64,000 nucleotides of DNA from Nemania diffusa (lineage: Eukaryota > Ascomycota > Sordariomycetes > Xylariales > Xylariaceae): positions 2,326,001-2,390,000 of the forward strand of contig JBBPUQ010000011.1 of the NCBI GenBank assembly GCA_038501195.1, in the 5' to 3' direction. The first letter of the stretch is position 1, and each line of letters opens with the position of its first letter. Of the stretch, positions 51,885 through 63,068 are shown in pieces. Both the position numbers and the translations under genes were made by a program. The notes beneath the pieces are model-generated. The model saw only the letters and a list, made by a program, of their open reading frames with translations. It did no database searches and was not told where the DNA came from.

Positions 51885-54570
51885 CTAGTCGTGAGCTGCA
51901 TTGTTTTCAAGTTGTTGAACTAGCTCCTGAAGCCCATCAACATAGCTACTACGATGACGATCATTGTCATCGCTCTCGCTTAGAGCATTTTCAACCTGCT
52001 CGTAATGAGCGATAAACTCACGGATTGACCCGATTAAGGGGCCAATGCTTCTCGCCGAATGACTGGAAATAAGCTTCCGGCGTATCGGTCTATATAATCC
52101 GAGATAGCCGAGTAATACGGACAAGTAACCAAACGCTACGTTGAGGTGAGTTTTTTCCATCGAGTCGGCCTAGTCATGGTGGTTAGCTCTGACCCAAGAT
52201 CCCAGGCTAGGCATAACTTACCTCACCCGTCCGGCGGTGGTTTTCTATGAAGAGTTGGATCAGCTCTTTCACCGGTTCCCGGTTTTCATGTTGACAATCA
52301 TTCACCATCCGACGAACCAGCTCACTATGCTCGGCAAAGTTAATGAGGATACCAAGTCGTAGGACTAGACTATCTAGGATTCCTTCAGCCCATGCGTCTT
52401 GGGCGATAAGCGTTAGAGCTTGATTGAAGTTGCTAGAGATAGAGATAGCTAAGGCCGGCAAAAGCCCTTTCGAGGCAAAGACACTAGGAGCAGCGAGATT
52501 GTTATTAGTCACGTTAATGGTGAGTTTTAAAATCAAACCTTCCACCGTCCTGCCATCGTGCGCTGGCGTCTGAAGCGATGCGTAGAAAGCATCAGCCACG
52601 GTTGGGAGATATTGCATTGCCCATTCATTATTGCCACCGTGAGTTGCTGCCACACTCACGGCATGGGCATCTAGCACGGAGAGAGCTCCACAAAGCTCAA
52701 CCGATCGCGCGGTTTTTGGGTACTCCCAATACTCGGTATTGCTACTAGCATCCGAGAGAACCTTGAAGAGATGCGTTATGACGGCCTCTGTGAAGATTGC
52801 TGGGTCCCTGCCGACGAGGACGTCTTGAGCAATGAGGAGCTGAAGAAGTTTGAGGGCAAGACTTCGTGGCGAGATATATGAAGGTTGATCACCATCCCAA
52901 ATTGGCAGCTCTCGAAGTAGCCCTTCAATAGCAATAATTGAGTTTTGGCTTCGCTTAGAGAGGTTGCTTTTGCGATCTTTTGCCACCTTCTTGATGTCCT
53001 CAGCGATGCTAAGGAGCCGAGCAAATATCAAGCCAGCTTCCTCCGTGCAAAGCAACCGACCCATATGAGGCGAAGGACTCCTAGCAATGATTGTGACAAG
53101 CGAGGACAAGATAAGGTAACCGCAAATGGTATCAGTCTCTTTTCCAATATCCTTAAGTATAATACTTTCGACCCCATGGTCACGGCACTGTCGTATAAAA
53201 GTCTTGTCTCGCATTTTTTCGGCCACTTGCAACAATGCCGCTCGACGGCTCGATGAACTAGTGCCGGGCTTACCTATCTGGTCAACCAGATCCTGCATTG
53301 CGTCTGCCACCCGTGAATTGGCACCGGCCTGCCGGAGTTCATGAATACCTCGAAGCTTCGAACTAGGCGAATTATTAATGGTACCATCGTCATCGTCATT
53401 GTAATCAAACGCCCCCGTCGCCGATGTTGTTTTCTTAGGTCCCCCAAGATCTAAACGTCTTCGAGAGTGGGAGGATTCTTCTGGGAGGGCTAGAGACTCT
53501 AATAAGCTGTCCTCTTCCTCAAGCACCTTTCGCCCTTCACCATAAGTAAACTTTAGCCCGCTGGTAGATCGTGCAAACGTTCGTGTTCCTGCGGCTGGAG
53601 CTGTCCTAGTTTTAGGTTTTGGGGTTTCTGGCGGACTTTGATTGTCTAACTCAGACGAGTTGCCTGGTTGACTGAACATGTTCTGACTTGACGTAATTTC
53701 AGTATCAATCGCATCCTCTGCGAAAGTAGCCGCATCGCTCGATTCTTGTTCTACCAAAACATCTATCAACCGTTTCCGTGATTTCTTTACGAAACTAGCG
53801 CCCGAGGGCTTATCGATAGACACAGCTTGGCTTTGTTCCTTCAACACTCTAGTAGGCAGCGCATTTGGTGGTTTGGGCTTTGAAGCCGGGACTCGCGCAA
53901 GGTGGAGAGGGATTCGATGTTGGTGTTGGGCGGCTTGTTTCCGCGCACCGTCTCTTGATGGCGCATTCGCAGGCTTCTGTCTAGGAAGGGAAGATGGTGA
54001 TGATTTGACAGCCTGGGGGACTTTAGGCGGTGTGGGTGTTGGTGGAGGGCTTGATAGCCGAGGTCTGACGGCCTCAATATCCATTGAATCGGAAGGAGAG
54101 CGTTGTTGGGTTCGGATACGTTCCTTGCCGCGAAGCTTTGCGGTCGGCCTGTGTTCGGGTTCGGGTTGGGTGATACGCAGGCGACGAGGTTCTGGTACAG
54201 AGGAAGGGTCTTCTTCTGATTCATCTATGATCGGCTGCGATCGTTCTCTGGCCTGGTAGATCTGAGAGGCTTTGCGTTTTCGATCAGAGGGTGGGATGTT
54301 TTGGATAGATCTGGGTATCGTCTGCGAAACGCGAGTTCCGTTACTACTTTTAAAACGCGCAGGCGGCGATTTGGCTCTAGGCGAAGGAGCCGGAGGTTGG
54401 CGGCGTGTTTCGGTAGTACCACGCGCGGTAATGGGATCCTCATCCGACACCGACTCAGACGCGCTCGCGCGGGGTATGATAGTCTTCGCTTGCTTCCTTT
54501 TTGTAGCCTTGCCATATGTGGCTACCATTCGCTTCTTGCGCTGCGCGCCTATTTCGTATTCGCCCCCCAT
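51885..54570 (-). CDS. wapl: Cohesin-release factor Wapl (WAPL domain protein)
   Basis: Two exons: 52222-54570 and 51885-52169, with a 52-nt intron at 52170-52221 (GTAAGT...TAG). They give 877 residues. The first ~380 residues are basic, Ser/Pro-rich and disordered, beginning MGGEYEIGAQRKKRMVATYGK. From about 390 an alpha-helical WAPL domain follows (ELRQAGANSRVADAMQDL, SRRAALLQVAEKM, TICGYLILSSL, LGILINFAEHSEL). It ends in the C-terminal block ADSMEKTHLNVAFGYLSVLLGYL, which is characteristic of the family. Wapl binds Pds5 and Scc3 and opens the cohesin ring in the nucleus. The C-terminal exon fits precisely, so the splice is secure. The gene is divergent from fur1. Confidence 0.9.
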
Positions 54571-56313
54571 AGCTCGTTGTAAAGGTGACTTTGCGATGAG
54601 ATAAACAACGTCGTAGGACTAGATCTCAGGGGACGTTCGGTTAGGAATGCTTCATTTTTACAATGATGAGAATGACCGGACACCAGCCGACCAGGGAGAT
54701 GGAGGATAGAGTATCGGGGTCAATCGTGATCGCGGAGGTTGGATGTAAGTAGATTGTTCGAGAACTGCGATGAAATAGCTAACACAATGATTGTGTTGTT
54801 GATTAAGCCATATGGGAGAGGTCGTCGGTCCGGGGGATATGGAGAGGACGAAGACGGTGGAGTGGAGACTCAGTCAAAGAACCAGAGGGCTTTTTCACGG
54901 GTTTTGTTTGAGGAAATTGTGCAATATATGCAATCGCACTGCCAGCTACTTAGGGAGCAAAAGAAGAAGCAAAGACTTCCATTGGTATGTGTGTTCAAGT
55001 TTGAATGTAGAGTCTAGATACCTATATTCCGGTGGTCATGCAGAGGGTGTGCCATTGGTAGCAATGCCGATATTACAATAGCAGGACCTACCCAGTGAGG
55101 CGCTACTTCGGTTTGTGGCTGCGAGTACAAGAACATGTACCTACCTAAGGTAGTAGCTCTATCCTACACCTTATATAAGTATACCATGTAGGCAGGCACA
55201 GGTAGGTTCGGGCGCTACCTACATAGGTACCTAGGTAGGTACCTAAAGCACCAGTGCCCAGATGGCCCCTACCTGAAGGCTTAGGTAGGTTAGGTAACTT
55301 GACCAGTTAGTACAGCGCCCTACTCAATATAATACCTGTCCCTGCCTTAATAAGTGCAGGTGTCTCAACGCCTTTATTGTACCTAGGTACCTACCTAGGT
55401 ACAGAGATGTATAGTACCTTAAGGTACCTAGGTATGTATCTAGGACCATATGTACCTATGTACATAAGGTACTAATGAAATACATTGTGCATAGCTCCTT
55501 CACGTGGTTAATCCTAAGGAGCTGAACAAGGATCGTGATAAGAGTTCTTATGAAGCTGAAGTGGGCTGGACGTAGTAAGGCGGGGTTTGGATTCAAAGGT
55601 TACCTATCTTCTACTTGCTCAAGCTCATTAAGCTCTTGTTTATCTACCGAATACATATCTACATATGTATATGTACAATAGAAAAATTCATGGTTTGTAG
55701 ATGCTGTGCTTCTTAGTCATATGTATTATAATCAGACCCTCAGTAAGGTACCTAACCTACCTACTAATATCAGTGATTTGAGTGCGACATAAGATACACA
55801 AGGTACTACCTACCCAACTTACCTACCTAATATATTAACTATCTACCTAACTAGATAGGTAGATAATAGTTTATTACCCACCTTATCCATATACTTCATG
55901 CCGGGAAACAAACAAGATCAAGCAATCCCTGCTTTAGACATCGTTGCAAGATAGATATAGGGAAAGTTCTTACTCTCGGTATATACTTTACTTCGTGGTC
56001 TTGGACACGGTTGCACTTGTTAAATTCAGCGTTACATCTGCTCCAGTCAACTATTGCCTTGCATCGCAATTGACGCTTTCCACCTGCCCCTAGGCTTATC
56101 CCGTAGGCTTCGAGGGTGCCTCCGCACAGTTCAAGAGTAGGCAGGGTAGACGAATAGGTAAAGTCGGAGACCTCCGAGGATAGCCAGGCCAAATATCTAC
56201 TACAATTAGCAGGTACTGACCAGTGCTTAGATTTGGCCCTCGGTCTGTCTCTACTACTATAGTTTCAACATAGCTACCACATAGAAGTTCGCATTGTTAC
56301 TCGATTAACAATC
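54571..56313. other. Divergent intergenic region wapl/fur1, palindrome-rich
   Basis: 1.7 kb. TACCTAGGTA/GGTACCTA palindromes are very dense at 55130-55270, 55380-55460 and 55740-55870. The frames near 54739-55081 have no support. Confidence 0.5.
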
Positions 56314-57367
<1,054 letters not shown>

Positions 57368-57656
57368 TTGGCTCGCAAATCACATCATACACGAGTCGAG
57401 CTGAGAGACACGGTAGCATTAGTGCTAAGAGGTTTTTATATTGGTCAGCAGTACTGGAAATTCAGCCCAAGTCCAAGTGATGAGAGTAACACCATGATGA
57501 CTGCTGGGGGTCTAGTATAGTACAACCTCCAGCAGGGCTCTATGCGTTCAGAAATACTGTATAAATAGCAGATCGTCGAGCGTAGGCGTCAGGAGTAGGC
57601 TAGGAGAAAGCTAGAGAAGGACAGGACTCGGTATGACTGCATGTACTGCATCGTAA

Positions 57657-58255
57657 TCAATAGTCATCATCATCAGCCACAATCCCCTCTCCTTCGTATC
57701 TGCGTTCATCCTCGTCGTCCTCAATCTCTCGATCCGTGATGGGAGCTCGGGCACCCGGACGTGGGAATGAAGTCGAACCGCTGGATCTATCATTCGCCGC
57801 TTCCTTTGCTACGGCATCTGTGTAACTGTCAGCGACCTACATTGTTTCTCTAAGTGATTCAGAGTCAACGGTTTCTCAAACTTACCTGCGGCGTCGACCC
57901 ACTCGCAGTAGACGTCGATGGATTCCATGAGGGCGTCAATGCGACACTGGAAATGTTGGCCACACACCGCACAAGATAAATGACCCACACCAGCTTTCTT
58001 ATCTAGCTTGACGTGCACAGACTTCTCGTGATTACAGAACAGGCATGTGAATTCCTTTGACAGTCCCTCGCGCTGTGGTTGTGTATTGTTAGTATAGATA
58101 GCTCGCGGGCGCTATCATACGGCCTCGCAGCGTTGCGCATCGGGGCTGCGTACCTTCTTGGGACCCTGAGGCTTTCGCGAACTCTTCTTACGTTTTCCCT
58201 ACAAGCGACCCGTCGTCAGTAGAAATAGCAAAAATGCGTTCGGGAAGCCTACCAT
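57657..58255 (-). CDS. elf1: Transcription elongation factor 1 (Elf1)
   Basis: Four exons: 58253-58255 (just the ATG), 58154-58198, 57886-58072 and 57657-57817. They give 131 residues. The sequence begins MGKRKKSSRKPQGPKK. A four-Cys zinc ribbon follows (CLFC at 26-29, CAVC at 50-53), then VDVYCEWVDAA-type helix residues and an acidic tail ending DDDDY. Elf1 binds the RNA polymerase II central channel and helps elongation through nucleosomes. Intron 1 (58199-58252, GTAGGC...TAG) starts immediately after the start codon. The conserved second residue Gly comes from the next exon, so the model is well constrained. Confidence 0.94.
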
Positions 58256-59738
58256 CGTGGACGTGTTGGCCTAGTGGTTCGTAATTTCCGGAGGCGACAC
58301 GAGACTTGCAAATTGTTGAGAGGCGCAAGCAAGGGCGGACCAAACAGAGACAAAGGGCTTTTTTGTCCAAAGCGCCGCGACAAATGACGTAATGTGTTGT
58401 GGTGCGCCCAAGAATGGTTCTACGTTATGTTGATTGCGAAATGTGAGGCCAGACAAGCATGGAGGCCAAACATGCTGCGTTAAGTAGAGGGACAGGTAGA
58501 TGCCAGTTCGAGCAATGCAACGCGTGGCCTATGTCGCGTTGGTTTGCATCTCATTGACAGTGGACAAGGTGATGGTTCATCAACCTAACCTTAAAGACAG
58601 GAGATAAGCTCAACGCCATAGTTCAGCCACCACTGCCACAGTAACAGAAACTGTGCCGCTATTATTGGCACTGTACAAATATACAGTGTATGTATGTCCT
58701 TGAGCTCAGGTAGTCTAGATAGATAGATTAGGTACTTTGCCAGTGCAAACACACCTAAGGTAGCTGGTAAGTACGGATCGTTTAAATACTCAATACTTCC
58801 GGTAGCTCTTGTTATTTTAAAGCCATATTTATTTGATGAAAAATTGAATACAATCTTAAAGGGCAATAGCATGTATGACCAATGTCCTAGGAAGTTCCTA
58901 CATGTTCTAGACTTGCCCCCCTTGTCCCCCTATATTCTGTCATCTTTCAAGCACCAAGGATAACTAGTACAACTGCACTGCCGATGGTCATGATCATATG
59001 CTATAAAAATAACTAGATCGACATGGATATATTCGCTGCACAGGCAGATGGTATGTATCTAGTTGGCTGCCTTACAGATGATCACCTTCGCCGGCCCGAA
59101 ATGGCTAGATGACAACCCATTAGACCAGCAGAGTTTGCCTTGAATCTACCCAGTTGTCATAGATAAGGCAAAGCAGGCTACTCGGTAGCTCATCCAGCCT
59201 TGTCGTGATAATGGTCGGCATCGCAAGCCTGTCGGAAGGGTATACCAGGGACACCTAGCACGTTCATCAGGTGAGCTCACGGCGATGACCACTAGGTGGC
59301 CTTCTACATATCAGAACATGGGGCAGGTAATTACCGGCAGCCTAACATTCATCTAAACCATTTACCGAGAGCTGCTATAGGACAATCACATTAGTGACGG
59401 AATGTCCATATCACTGGGTAATAACCCGGTTAATGAAAGGCCTCAGCTGATTTGCAGGCGATTTGCCGTGGGCCATCTCCATCGCCGTTTCTATTAGTCC
59501 GTCCAGTCGACTGCTGGAAGCACTGCTCCGTCTTTCAGTAAACAGCAAGGCATTCAGGAGCGAGCGAGTGGTAGAAAATTTTAGGTAAAGATGGCCTTGG
59601 ATTTAGGATGGCACCTATAAATGCCCCGTGGAACCGGAGAAACACTCGTCCTTATTTTTCTGCCTTCTACAAGTCTCGAACCGTGTCACCTTACTACTTA
59701 TCACTAATCACATCAAGGTTGGGTTCATTGCTGCCAAG
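58256..59738. other. Divergent intergenic region elf1/DUF1996 gene
   Basis: 1.5 kb with no supportable gene. A 93-codon minus-strand frame at 58591-58872 has hydrophobic stretches but no homology I recognise. A TATAAAT-like motif at about 59616-59622 lies some 120 bp before the DUF1996 start. Confidence 0.45.
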
Positions 59739-61321
59739 ATGAAGTGGATTACTGCTAGAGCCCTTGCGCTCGTCGTGCCTGTTCAGGCTGGTCTTCGTTT
59801 CCATTGCTCGACCCTCACGGTACAAAGACTGGATCCCGTCGTTCAGCCAGGCTCAAACCCGTCTGCCCATGTTCACCACATTGTTGGTGGGAATGCATTT
59901 AATGCCACCATGGAGGGCGATGTGGCGTCAAGGGCTACCTGCACTACGTGTGAAATGTCGGAAGATTTCTCGAACTACTGGACCGCCGCGCTTTACGTGA
60001 GTTCCCCCCTGCCTTGGCCGTCATGGGGGTGTGGAGGAATCCCCTAGACTACAGTTTTGTCTTTGAAGATTCTACACACCTAAAAGCATAGCTAGATCGC
60101 CGCAAACATAGCAGGTACTGACCTCGAAGGCTGCAGTTCAAGCACACGAACGGTTCCTACCACCGTGTACCAGTCATTCCCGTGAACCCAGGCAATCTCG
60201 ACGGCAACAATGGCGGCGTCGGGGGATTAATAGGCAAGTTTCCCAAGCCTTTATCTCTAAAATAATCCAAGAACTAATATGTGCTACAGTATGTAACCCC
60301 TTAATTCGAAGATGAACTTGGCCACATATCAATTCTAAAAAAGCAGACGTAAGAAACTGACACGACATGTTTTTGTGTACTAGGTTTATTATACCCAACA
60401 TGACCTCACCAGAGATATGATAGCACAGAATCCCGTCAAGACCTTCCCACCAGTAATGAATTCCGCCCAACGCAGAAATACGATTCAGGATTGAAACACT
60501 AACAAGCCATAGGGTTTCCGCATGACTGTAGGCAGCCCAACTACGACCGGCGCTGCACACGTCGGTCTAAGATATCAGTGCCTATCGGCTGGCGGTGGCA
60601 GAGGTCCAGAGACGCCGGACTTCCCTACATCGCCATGCGCGGGCGGTATTTTCGTTACCAACCACTTCCCTGCGTGAGTATCGGCCCATCCGTACCATAA
60701 CATGACTTTATCTAATACTAGCCGGGCCTAGATGCTGGGATGGAAAGAACCTCGACAGCCCCGACCACCAGTCGCACATGTATAACACTATCACTCTAGA
60801 TGGTTTCACGAATGCTCCTCCATGCCCGGCGTCGCATCCCGTCCGCATGCCACAGGTAACCTTTGAAACCGTCTGGGATACCAGGCAGTTCAACAGCAGT
60901 ATGCATTGCCATGTTCTTTATTTATTAAGATCTCTCCTATATTCTCCTAATGCCCCCGAAGAAGAACGCATTACCACGAACCGCGTTTTCTAACACGTAA
61001 ATCCTTATAGTGTGGCAATCTGGAAAACCCAACCCATTCGTATGGAGCTTCGAGGGCTCGAATGGAAAGGGCAACCACGCGGACTACATGTTCGGGTGGA
61101 AGGGCGACGCTCTCCAGCGTGCCATGGATAAATCAGAGTGCTTCTACGACGGCTGTGGCTCGCTGACCAAGCAGCCCATGAACACTGCCAACAAGTGCAC
61201 CGTGAAGGACATGGTCGGAGAGCAGACCGAAGGGTGTACGTCCCGGAACCCTCCGCTAATGACTTATATGCATATGTGCTTACTTGTGATAGGGCTCTCG
61301 CAACTCCCCGGTAGCGCTTAA
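59739..61321 (+). CDS. Secreted DUF1996-domain protein
   Basis: Seven exons: 59739-59996, 60137-60232, 60384-60452, 60513-60673, 60732-60898, 61011-61235 and 61293-61321. They give 334 residues. The N-terminus MKWITARALALVVPVQAG looks like a signal peptide. The DUF1996 body shows RLDPVVQPGSNPSAHVHHIVGG, NYWTAALYFKHTNGSYHRVP, FRMTVGSPT, CWDGKNLDSPDHQSHM, CPASHPVRMPQ, NHADYMFGWKGD and the end EGWLSQLPGSA. Several conserved Cys suggest disulphides. DUF1996 proteins are widespread extracellular fungal proteins of unknown biochemical function. The exon 2-exon 3 junction is best explained by a stwintron (separate entry). The last donor is GTACGT at 61236, not the GT two bases earlier, because only this gives GWLSQLPG. 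Confidence 0.85.
60233..60383 (+). other. Probable [D1,2] stwintron with GC internal donor
   Basis: Exon 2 ends GGA TTA ATA at 60232. The next base is G60233. The internal intron 60234-60289 starts GCAAGT and ends CTACAG (56 nt). Its removal joins G60233 to TATGTAACC and forms a strong donor, GTATGTAA. The external intron ends TACTAG at 60383. The result reads GGVGGLI|VYYTQHDL in phase 0. An ordinary alternative is one intron from the weak donor GTCGGG at 60218, giving GG|VYY, so this call is less secure than the one in rrp9. Confidence 0.6.
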
Positions 61322-61918
61322 ATTAAGTATTTTACAATATTCTAATATTTTTGTCAAAAAATTAGAGTATCCATGTAAGTTTGAGGTGGCTAGGCTGGTG
61401 TTTGTTGACGGTACAGGTAGAGATGGAGTGAAATTGATTATGTGCGGGATCACTGGTACAGACTTGTTGCTCCTTCTTTATAGGCCGTAATACTTACTAA
61501 GTTGTTATTGGCACCGGTTGTATGCTTCACAATTGTTGTCAGTGATAGCATGTTATCTTCATTGCTAAGCTTAGATTTAGAGCATAGGAACAGCTAGGAT
61601 GTACAAGCTGTTTTCAGAACACTGCCTACCCTCATAGATAGTGAACCTACTTATACTCCTTTGTAACAAGTGATATTTCATGTCTTTTTAATTCTGTTTA
61701 AAGCCTTTATGAGGCCGGTCTTCCTGGAGGCATTAACATGTAATTATTCGTCTAGGCCTGTCAAACCAGGCTAGAGCTCTATCTAGAGGTCGGCCATGTC
61801 TCTCGGTAAGCTTGGATACAAGTTAGATACTGGAACATCACCGCGAATATGAGGCTCTAGGGGGGCCCAATCACACGTTCTGTCCATGGACTCATTGAAC
61901 CGCCAGAAGACTTGAATG
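61322..61918. other. Intergenic, 3' of DUF1996 gene
   Basis: 600 bp of AT-leaning DNA ending at the LTR-like repeat. No gene seen. Confidence 0.45.
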
Positions 61919-62109
61919 TGTTGGATTTGGGCCCTGTGCCCTAGGATCAATATAGGAGCCTAGGGATCACTTGTGGAGTGCTCGCTTACGCGTTTACCTG
62001 GTTATATAAATAGTGGCTTAGAGTGGCTAGTGCAGTGGCTGAAATCGGCTATATAGGAGGAATCTGTTAACTAAATGCCTCACACACACACTTAACCAAT
62101 ACAACAACA
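61919..62109 (+). repeat. LTR-like repeat, forward copy
   Basis: About 190 bp starting TGTTGGATTTGGG and ending CCAATACAACA(ACA). It therefore has the TGTTG...CAACA short inverted ends of a long terminal repeat. A promoter-like TATATAAATAG lies inside. The reverse complement is present at 62809-62999 with few differences. The sequence after its end (CTACACC...ACTATTGAAGAGATC...GCACCAAATCTGACA) also matches the other copy, so internal element sequence is included. Confidence 0.7.
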
Positions 62110-62808
62110 ATATTGAAGCCCTACACCAACTATTGAAGAGATCGCTAAGGCAATACTTACAATTGCACCAAATCTGACAGAATGAAAGGTAATAATTAAA
62201 AGACCTCTCACGATAACGTTGTATAAGTTTGACAAGTTTAAGTCAGGGGTGAGAGCCAAGGAAAAATAGCTAATATGGCAATCATAGAAATACTATATAT
62301 TTGGGTAAAAATACTAAGCTAAGAAAGAAAAAAAAAAAAAGGATCGAATCTGCAGTGGCAGCTTTGAGTTATATATATAGCCTTTTCTTTGTAGTAAATA
62401 CTTGTTTTTATTGTTTGAGAAGCCTAGGGCGTAAGCCAGTCGAACGGCCTCCACTGCAGACGTTGGTGGTAAGTTTTACCATCCTCTTGGTGTTCTTATA
62501 TATCAAACAAGGCCCGGTAAAGCATACAGTGTAGTGGCACAGAGAAAGCATAGACAGACAAGCAAACACTAATATATTACTTACAAAAAAGACAATGGAA
62601 AAAGACAAAGGAAAAAATTCAAAAAGACACCGCGGGTTGTGTTGAAATATAGGTGGCTAGTAAAGCCGGTGGCTGGGTACTTTGCCCCACACACATCTGC
62701 CATATATACTAGAGGTACCACTTTATGTCAGATTTGGTGCTTTTGCAGGTGATCTCTTCAATAGTAAGCGGGACGCTTCAATACCTAGTAGGTGTAGGGC
62801 TTCAATAT
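62110..62808. mobile_element. Decayed retroelement interior between inverted LTRs
   Basis: About 700 bp between two LTR-like repeats that face each other. The left part translates as PTPTIEEIAKAILTIAPNLTE and is then broken by stops; it resembles a gag N-terminus only loosely. 62285-62420 is the same repeat as bases 1-140 of the window. No intact frame remains. The right margin repeats, inverted, the ACTATTGAAGAGATC and CACCAAATCTGACA blocks of the left. Confidence 0.5.
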
Positions 62809-62999
62809 TGTTGTTGTATTGGTTAAGTGTGTGTGTGAGGCATTTAGTTAACAGATTCCTCCTATATAGCCGATTTCAGCCACTGCACTAGCCACTCTAA
62901 GCCACTATTTATATAACCAGGTAAACGCGTAAGCGAGCACTCCACAAGTGATCCCTAGGCTCCTATATTGATCCTAGGGCGTAGGGCCCAAATCCAACA
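62809..62999 (-). repeat. LTR-like repeat, inverted copy
   Basis: Reverse complement of 61919-62109, running from TGTTGG (ending at 62999) to CAACA (about 62809-62812). The main differences from the forward copy are at its 5' end (GTAGGGCCC against ACAGGGCCC context). Downstream internal sequence differs by an insertion of about 27 bp after CTACACC. Confidence 0.7.
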
Positions 63000-63068
63000 C
63001 TTTATTATATAGAGTTTAGACCTATTCCTTAACCTAATATTCATTAATATATGCAATATATCTATTGC

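Noticed and set aside
58591..58872. 93-codon hydrophobic minus-strand frame
   Set aside because: No homology recognised, AT-rich intergenic setting, no splice or promoter support.
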